A stretch of DNA of 64,000 nucleotides from NCBI GenBank assembly GCA_022496185.1, contig WTXG01000002.1:310001-374000 (forward strand). The letters run 5' to 3'. This document shows positions 57,751 to 64,000 of this stretch, one piece after another. Made by a program: the position numbers and the translations under genes. The stretch comes from Multifurca ochricompacta (Eukaryota; Basidiomycota; Agaricomycetes; Russulales; Russulaceae). The notes under the pieces are model-generated. The model was not told where the DNA came from, did not search any database, and was given only the letters and a program-made list of their open reading frames with translations. Each line of letters opens with the position of its first letter. Position 1 is the stretch's first letter.

Positions 57751-58332
57751 TCAGCCCTTTTCCATAGTCCACAGACGGCCAATACACGCACCCGATTCCG
57801 TTTCCATTAGCTTTTGTACTTGCACTTGCGTTTGCGTTCCAGGCTTCCAGGGTTCCCGCGGATCCTCGGGTGCCATACGCCCCAACCACGACCATGCGAA
57901 AACGCTGTCTCGATCGGGTGGCGGTGGTGGGGTACGGGGAGTGGCTTCTCGCATCCACATACATTGGCTTTGTCGCAGGAACAGCCACCAGTTTGGGTGC
58001 AGGTTTTGGCGCCAGCGCGGGAACAGGCATGGGAGCGATACACAGGAGACCGTCGAACATGGACGACGCGCGAGCTGGTGCAGCAGTGTTATTATAAACG
58101 CGGAGCCGTTTCTGTTATCTGTAGAGCAGAAGTAAGCGTCGAAGAGGCTTTGCATGTCTGTGAGCGTGCTGGGAACAGGGGTGTACGGCATCGGTGCGTG
58201 AGTGGTTGGTGTATCTGGCATATTGAGCATCGTGGGCGTCAGTGACATGAGTGGTGTTTGGGGTGTGGGGGGTTCAGATGGTAAGAGTGACGCACCGGAG
58301 AAGGTCAGTAGGCCGTCCGAGGGATCGTACAT
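57751..58332 (-). CDS. possible small gene, unknown
   Basis: Weak candidate. On the minus strand the sequence upstream of 58332 reads LIPPQTALTFVAMYDPSDGL then LTFSG before a donor-like GTGCGT, and the downstream open frame is Pro/Thr-rich (MSLTPTMLNMPDTPTTHAPM) followed by LTDMQSLFDAYFCSTDN. This has protein-like composition, and a related upstream exon may lie at about 58384-58764. I could not settle exon limits or family. It may equally be a non-coding stretch with a long open frame. Confidence 0.3.
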   Translation of the reverse strand: MYDPSDGLLTFSGASLLPSEPPTPQTPLMSLTPTMLNMPDTPTTHAPMPYTPVPSTLTDMQSLFDAYFCSTDNRNGSAFIITLLHQLARRPCSTVSCVSLPCLFPRWRQNLHPNWWLFLRQSQCMWMREATPRTPPPPPDRDSVFAWSWLGRMAPEDPREPWKPGTQTQVQVQKLMETESGACIGRLWTMEKG

Positions 58333-58764
58333 GGCAACGAAGGTGAGTGCCGTTTGCGGTGGGATGAGCTCAGACCAACGATGTTACCTTTCGGAGTGGG
58401 CGTGGGCGTGGGTGCAAGGGCGTGGCATGACAGTCCTAGAGTCCTCGTCGGTTAGTTCAAACCTGTGCAATGCCAGACTGGTGTTGATGGATAGTGAGGG
58501 TAGAGTCTGATTGGTTTTGTTGAAAACGTGAGGACGTAGACTGGGATGCGGTTTTTTAGAGACATACCGAAGTAGCCTTGGGCCTGTTACTGGGGTGAGT
58601 ATGTGCGCGGCGGGGTACCGTGGTGTTGCGATGGTACTTGTGAGGAGGGGAAGGGGTAAGTGCTCAACGACACTCAGGAAGTGCGAAAGAAATATAGTTG
58701 CGCTGAGATGACAATCAGAAAGAGAATGCTTGATAGAATGATAGTGGAATGCATCGCGTCGCAT

Positions 58765-59280
58765 TATGCCCTTTCACATTTTCTAACGGCATGACCATCC
58801 CTGTTGGCTTTGCTTCTCAAAGATTTTGTGAAAAGGAGGGGGACGTCCTGGCGACTAAATGCAAAGCGGTTTGTCTGTCTCCTGAAAGTCTATTTTTTGG
58901 CTTGGGGCGCCACGCATGGTGAGTATGCTGGCCTTGTTTGGTTTGTGCATGACCAACGTACTGGGGCCACCTGAAGCAGCTGGCACGCTGCCACTCAGTG
59001 ACTGAAACGTTACCGATGTTGACTGTACACACACTCGGCCATGGTCATGACAACAATTCAGAACGAGCGTACAACACTGTTTAGGAAGCACTAGTAAGGG
59101 AAATATGACAATTATTGGTACAACAAACCAGAAATGTGTGGTGGTGGTAAGTCTTGAAGCTTGAAGGTGTAGTGTGATGTCGGAAGGTAAAAATAATAGC
59201 TAAGGGAGGCTCATCAAGGCAAGTTGTCCAATGAAGAGTCATAACTGTATGCGGTCGCACAGCGGCATACGATGAGCAAC
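58765..59280. other. intergenic region, no gene seen
   Basis: About 515 bp upstream of the kinase stop. No coding or RNA signal recognised; likely kinase 3' UTR and spacer. Confidence 0.4.
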
Positions 59281-61637
59281 TTAAAGGTGCATAGGGCTTT
59301 GTGACACGTTAGTTGTGTCTGCATCGGTTGCACTCTTTGCCAATGGGCTAGCATCCACCGGTATCCTGCCCTGTGAGTCGCGCAGTTGTCTTCGGCCTAG
59401 CAGTGTTGCTCCATCAATGCTGAGCTTAAACTGTCCACCATGGCGTCTTGGCACATCACGCTGCCCTGCACGCCCGTCATATACTTCGCGAGGCCGCTGT
59501 GGTTGTTGCTGAACTTGGGGGTGGGAGGAGAGCATGACCTCGTCATCTGACATGCCCTCATCGTCTTCGTTCAGGCCAGCCAGAAATCCTGCCCGACCTG
59601 CACCGCCACGGCCTTTATACGCTCGCCTACGTGCGCCTTCTTCCTCCATTCGGTGCACGGCGTAGGTAATGTCGAACGCTTCTTTCAGCGAGGCGATTCC
59701 AGGAGAGCGACCATCGCGCCCTCCACGGACAGCATGCAGAAGTGGAGAGTCTAGCGGGAGAATGTCTGCACGGGGGGTCGGTGGAGGTGCGGGTGCGGGT
59801 TCTGCGTTGCACCATGGATGCGCTAAAAACTCGTCGATGGTGTAACGTTGGGTTGGGTCAACACAAAGAAGATGTGTAACAAGATCCTTAGCTAGTTGTT
59901 TTTTGCACCTCCGTTAGTGATGACATTGGCAAGTTGGGTTGCTTCACCAACCTGAAGCGCTGATGTCGTCCCACCATGGGCTCAGGAACGTGTAATAGCC
60001 ACGTGCCACCTTCTCGGTGAGGACATTGATGCTTTCATCGTAAAATGGAGGGAAGCCACATAAAAGGGTGTAGAGGACGCATCCGAGGGCCCACATGTCC
60101 ACGCTTTTGGAATATCGCTCGTCCCTGACGATCTCCGGAGCAGTGTAGCCCACTGTACCGCACGGTGTCATTGTCTCCTCATTCCAGATGACCTTGGAAA
60201 GGCCGAAGTCTGCGATCTTAACACAGCCAATGCCACCTCCGCCTACACCAGGAGTAAATTCCCCTTCATCTTCTTTCTCTTCATCGTGTTGTCGTATGAC
60301 GGGATCCTTGGAAGGAATGATAGGTATCCGTACAAATAACAGGTTTTCTGGTTTGATATCGCTGTGATAGAAATAAATGAGTATGACCATAATGATGCAT
60401 AGTGAATTACCGGTGCACCACTCCTCTCTCCTCATGAAGGTGGCGTATTCCATAAGCAACCTGAAGGATAACGTGGCGAGAAAGGTTTTCGCTGAAATAG
60501 GTGAGCTTGACGATTTGGTGGAATAATTCACCGCCATTCATGACTAGTCGAGACGAGTTGCAGCTTAAGATGCATTTAAGCTCGAAGTCAGACTTACGTT
60601 CAAGAACCAAAAAATAGTGGTCCGGGGATTCAGAGAAAGAGAGAAGCTTGATGATGCTTGGATGACTTATTCCACGCATAATTTGCACCTCTGTTAAAAT
60701 GAAACAGTCTCAGCCATCCCATGCGATGCAGACGGGGACGCCCGGCAATGACATGCCTTTCAAAATGTTCGCGCGCTATACAATCATATGTCAGCCATAG
60801 ATCCAATACGTAGGAGTGAAACTAATATGCCAAAAAAAATACTACCTCTGTTACGCGCGGCTTTTTTTTGAATTGGGCGTTAAGATGCCTCTCGCCAGCC
60901 TAGTGTGGCACACAGAAGGTGGAGCCGCGCGTAAGAGCTAGATCAGCTTGTGCAGTACAGAGAAGATGGAATGCTAGCTAAAGAAACGAAACTAACCTGG
61001 GATGATGTGAGTTCGTACTTGCGGACGGCTTTGACTACGAAGTATTGGTGATGGTCATTACACCTGTACTCGAGAGGGGGTGGAGAGGAGAGACATACCA
61101 GCAACACTCGTTCCTGACGTTAGGTCCAAAGCTTTATATACGTTGGAGAATGCTCCGCTGCAGGAAATGACATCAGCCAAGCGACAGGAGCAGTTTAGGT
61201 GATGAGGGACGGCGCACTCTCCCATTTTCTCAACGAGCTTGAAGCGTTCCAAACCTCTATAAGTGGGCATTTGTTCCTTCGCCTCACGCTCTGCTTGGAC
61301 AATCTTTTCCACCTCACGGGTGTACTGCTGCGATTGCTTAGTAGTAGCAGGTTGCGCCCTATTAGGCTGCTGCAGTTGCTGGTGTTTCGGTAATGGTTGG
61401 GGTTGGCCATGTGCCTGCTGGCGACGCTCTGGCTGTGGGTGGTGGTAGTTGGTCTGTATGTCTGTGAGGGAGGCTGTAGACGATTGTAAAGTGTTGTGGT
61501 CATCTTGACGGACATGGGCGTGATTCTTGCCATGACGAATGAGGTCTGCAATGGAATGGAAGATAAGGCTTCAGACGTAATAGACAAGAAAGAAGCAGAC
61601 TTTTAAAGGCATCGACGACAGCGACACCGGGAGACAT
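59281..61637 (-). CDS. SRK1: MAPK-activated protein kinase, Rck2/Srk1 type
   Basis: Ser/Thr kinase of the CaMK group acting downstream of the Hog1/Sty1 stress MAPK. The ATG at 61637 gives MSPGVAVVDAFK, spliced to NLIRHGKNHAHVR. A Gln-rich stretch leads to YTREVEKIVQAEREAKEQMP and TYRGLERFKLVEKMGDGAFS with the Gly loop. The VAVK-type lysine is in VKAVRKYELTSSQ. Then IMRGISHPSIIKLLSFSESP, NGGELFHQIVKLTYFSE and GVVHR-DIKPENLLF split by an intron. An acidic insert follows (about 60330-60260). Then CVKIADFGLSKVIWNEETMT, PCGTVGYTAPEIVRDERYSK and DMWALGCVLYTLLCGFPPFY. The C-terminal tail holds LLHAVRGGRDGRSPGIASLK and EAFDITYAVHRMEEEGARR. All catalytic residues are present. About ten introns. Confidence 0.9.
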
Positions 61638-62021
61638 AGCGAACAGAGAGTGTATGCGTATAAAAAAGGGAGAAGGAGAGGAGAAGAGAGAAAGGTGGGA
61701 TCAGAATGGAAAAAAACGGGCGGGAGAGTGAGGGATCCAATCAATTCAATCAATTCAATAATATTATCCACCGTTGCCGCGCACAATGCAACCCACCGTT
61801 TCCAAACCCCTGACGTCATCCTTCCAATCACGTCACCCGCCACTCCTACAGCTCCACGGTTTCACGGCTCAAGCCAAGTCGGGTCTGGTCTATCCCGACC
61901 TCCCGACCCGAATCCCGAGGTCTACATTTATTATTTATTTTATTTTATTTTATTTTATTTTATTTAAATAACCTAGAGAGACAGGCAACAGTAACAACAA
62001 CAGCGAACTATCAGCGGCCAT
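61638..62021. repeat. kinase upstream region with CAATT and TTTTA microsatellites
   Basis: About 385 bp. CAATCAATTCAATCAATTCAA at about 61739-61759 and a (TTTTA)n pentanucleotide tract at about 61932-61967. It holds the kinase promoter and the 3' end of the NIPA gene. Confidence 0.6.
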
Positions 62022-64000
62022 CTACCTTCGCTCTACACTACCTCGCTCCCTTATCCGACTCCCAAGGTGTCGTGTTGGGCTGCTCTCGTTCAGCCAACTG
62101 ATGGCACGTCGCCTTCCGATGCTACCATCGAAGCCTTCTTGTCCGCGTCCAGAATGCTCCACGTCCAAAACACCATACTCTTGCCCGAGTGCTACTTCGG
62201 GCCGAGGGGGTGTGTGTACCAATAAAAGGCGCTGTAAAACAAGCTAGGGCCTCGGCCTCTCGAACAACGACAAACTGATAAACCTTACCTGCGCCGGGGA
62301 TATTCCCACCAAGCTCAGCGTGCTCCGCCTCGATCTTAAAACGGGTACTCCCCCTGGTTTCCGTCCCACTCCACTGGTAGGCGCACCATCGGTAACAAGT
62401 AGACCATGACCCTCCCCCTCTGCATCACTAATCGCTCCGTCCGCATCATTAGATCCTAAGGCAGGTTCACTCGGAGTGGGCACCCAGGCAATGGTCCAAA
62501 CACCCGCAAACGTTGCCGCACATCCATACATGAATGTCACAAATTGGTGGAACTTCACAGTTCGGAAGTCCCCGTAGAGTACGGCCGACCCAATTATAGC
62601 AGATAGATTAAAAAGAACAAATTGTGTTGGAATAACGACCTGCGTTGCGTCGGGTTCCAATATTTTTCAGTACGGTCTGCGTCGAACTCACCTTACTGTC
62701 AAAACGCATTAGTGCACGATTAAGGTACCTTATTTGGCCGATGCCAGTGCCGATCAGAACCTGTGGAACAATCGCTTAATACGCGCTCAAACCCTCATGA
62801 CTCCCATACTTACCGCAAGGACAGGATACGTCATCCATTCTTGAAACATTTCAAGACCGCGGGTGGTGAGCAGTGTCGAGACAGCTTTAGTTGAAAGAAC
62901 GGTGAATCCACCTGAGAACGTATTCCATCAAGCTTGCATAGACACGAAACTGAGCCGAGGCGCACCAAATAACGCACAGAGCCCAACGTCCACCAGCACC
63001 CATCCCCGACCGGCGCTCCCCTCAGAGAATCCCATCAGGATGGATGCACTGACGATATAAATAGCAGAGAAAACGAGAAAGGCGCGTTGCGAAATGGCCT
63101 CCAGTAGTTTTTCCGGAGACAATCTTGTATCGGACATGTTGGAGGATAGCACGACTGTGACGGCACCTATGATGGCCAGAAGGACTCCAAACAAATCACG
63201 CTGAAGCCAATACTGTTAGATTAATCCAAAAGAAAAAAACGCGTCATGCCTTCCGTAGCCGCTCGTGGAGGAGTAATGGAGCAAAGAGACAATTAGCTAT
63301 AAGAGCAAACTGGAGAAGAGTGAGGCCCATTCACATGGGACAAAGTCAATCATTACCGTGCCGAGAGGTGCAACAACCGAAGCGGGAGCAAAGGCATAGG
63401 AAATAAAATTACCCGTCTCGCCCACATTCATTAATAAGAACCCGAACCACCTAGGCAAAGCTTGCTCTCAAACTCTCGCAGTTCATCAGAAAAGAGAGAA
63501 GACGCACCACAACTTTGACCTTAAGTACTCTGACTCCTCCAATCCCTGCCCGTTTGCATGTTTACCAGCCCTTCTAGCAACTGACGGTTTTGGCGGCTTC
63601 ACGGTCTTCCGCTTCCACTGAAATGGTGAACCACTTTTTCCACGAGGGTCTCCATCATTAGTTCCAGCAAAAAGAGCACCGTAAGTTGGAGACATGGGTA
63701 GAAGCTCCGCGTTTGCCGCGACGGGAAGGTGGATGAGAGGGTCCGTTTCCAACACTGGCATCTGCAGAACAGTGTCAGATGAATTCCTATTCCACACGAG
63801 TGCCTCCCGCTCGACCTCAGGTGGAGGACCCGGATCGCGCTGAAAGCCGATTCCCAATGCCCCGCCCACACTCTCCCTGCTCTCTTCTTCTATGACTTCC
63901 AGCCGTCGTATTCCATGCGCGACAACTCGATTCGTGCGTGTGCTAGCTTCTGAAGGTTGAGCGCTAAACTGATGAGCACGTTCCCTCCAATCGCAACGCT
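62022..64000 (-). CDS. NIPA-type magnesium/metabolite transporter, 5' end beyond window
   Basis: Multi-span membrane protein of the NIPA (DUF803) family, linked to magnesium transport in animals; in fungi the substrate is uncertain. At the right edge the minus strand reads VAIGGNVLISLALNLQKLA. A large cytosolic insert follows (about 63870-63540; EEESRESVGG, PVLETDPLIHLP). Then GFLLMNVGETGNFISYAF and FALIANCLFAPLLLHERLRK, and LFGVLLAIIGAVTVVLSSNM. Next SQRAFLVFSAIYIVSASIL, TKAVSTLLTTRGLEMFQEW, VLIGTGIGQIRYLNRALM, VVIPTQFVLFNLSAIIGSAV and HQFVTFMYGCAATFAGVW. The last exon, after an intron at about 62250-62290, is hydrophilic (TPPRPEVALGQEYGVLD) with stop at 62022. The N-terminal start lies beyond 64000. 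The first insert may carry a frame change near 63920-63950. Confidence 0.85.

Noticed and set aside
62022..62222. Separate small gene at 62022-62222
   Set aside because: It joins cleanly by a GT-AG intron to ISPAQ of the NIPA-type transporter and is best read as its last exon.
1..64000. tRNA, rRNA or snRNA genes
   Set aside because: No A/B-box pair, clover-leaf or conserved snRNA core could be recognised by eye; a covariance search was not possible here.
1..64000. Transposons, LTRs or CRISPR arrays
   Set aside because: No transposase or reverse-transcriptase motif, no long direct or inverted terminal repeats, and no regularly spaced repeat array was found.
1..64000. A functional gene cluster built on the ubiquitin theme (UBA1, HEI10-like RING, arrestin, CUE protein)
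   Set aside because: The genes are far apart, on both strands and mixed with unrelated housekeeping genes; chance in a gene-dense region is the simpler reading.

Overview
This window is nuclear DNA from a filamentous fungus, almost certainly a basidiomycete of the Agaricomycotina. Nearly every gene is broken into short exons by introns of about 45-75 nt with GT...AG ends and CTNAC/CTAAC-like branch points. The housekeeping proteins are fungal orthologues, including Mdm10, Pkr1, fused LeuC/LeuD Leu1, Rck2/Srk1-type kinase and Far11. Several conserved genes look like known basidiomycete families of unknown function. I see no mobile element, CRISPR array, rRNA or tRNA that I can support, and no metabolite cluster. 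It reads as gene-dense core chromosome, about 26 genes in 64 kb, with one gene-poor stretch at about 55.5-57.7 kb.

Layout. 0-12 kb: 5' half of a Far11/STRIP gene (-), cyclin-fold gene A (+), the ubiquitin E1 UBA1 (-) and cyclin-fold gene B (-), a diverged paralogue of A. 12-19 kb: Cactin splicing factor (-) divergent from mitochondrial ClpX (+), then RanBP1 (-) divergent from a p24beta/Emp24 cargo receptor (+). 19-28 kb: kinesin-8 (-) divergent from dihydroorotase (+), then two basidiomycete proteins of unknown function (+). 28-38 kb: a long helical protein with a C-terminal GAR (Gas2-related) domain (+), a HEI10/CCNB1IP1-type RING protein (+), and a CUE-domain protein (-). 38-47 kb: LEU1 (-) divergent from RPL29 (+), TFIIIC subunit Tfc1-like (-), a small mitochondrial protein (-), GINS subunit PSF3 (+) convergent on PKR1 (-). 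47-55.5 kb: ART-type arrestin (-), a conserved unknown (-) divergent from MDM10 (+), an RGG-containing unknown (-) and SmG (+). 59-64 kb: Rck2/Srk1-type kinase (-) and a NIPA-type transporter (-) running off the right edge.

The genes do not form one pathway. Loose themes are ubiquitin (UBA1, HEI10-like RING, arrestin adaptor with a PPxY motif, CUE protein), splicing (Cactin, SmG) and microtubules (kinesin-8, GAR protein). The most striking local structure is gene architecture. Two 7-nt microexons are inferred, one in ClpX where it codes part of the GYVG pore loop and one inside the HEI10-like RING finger. Three introns appear to use GC-AG ends. Several conserved genes also show one-base frame breaks at short homopolymers, which look more like consensus errors or real indels than introns.

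Exon limits were inferred by eye from reading frame, splice signals and recalled family motifs; no alignment was run.
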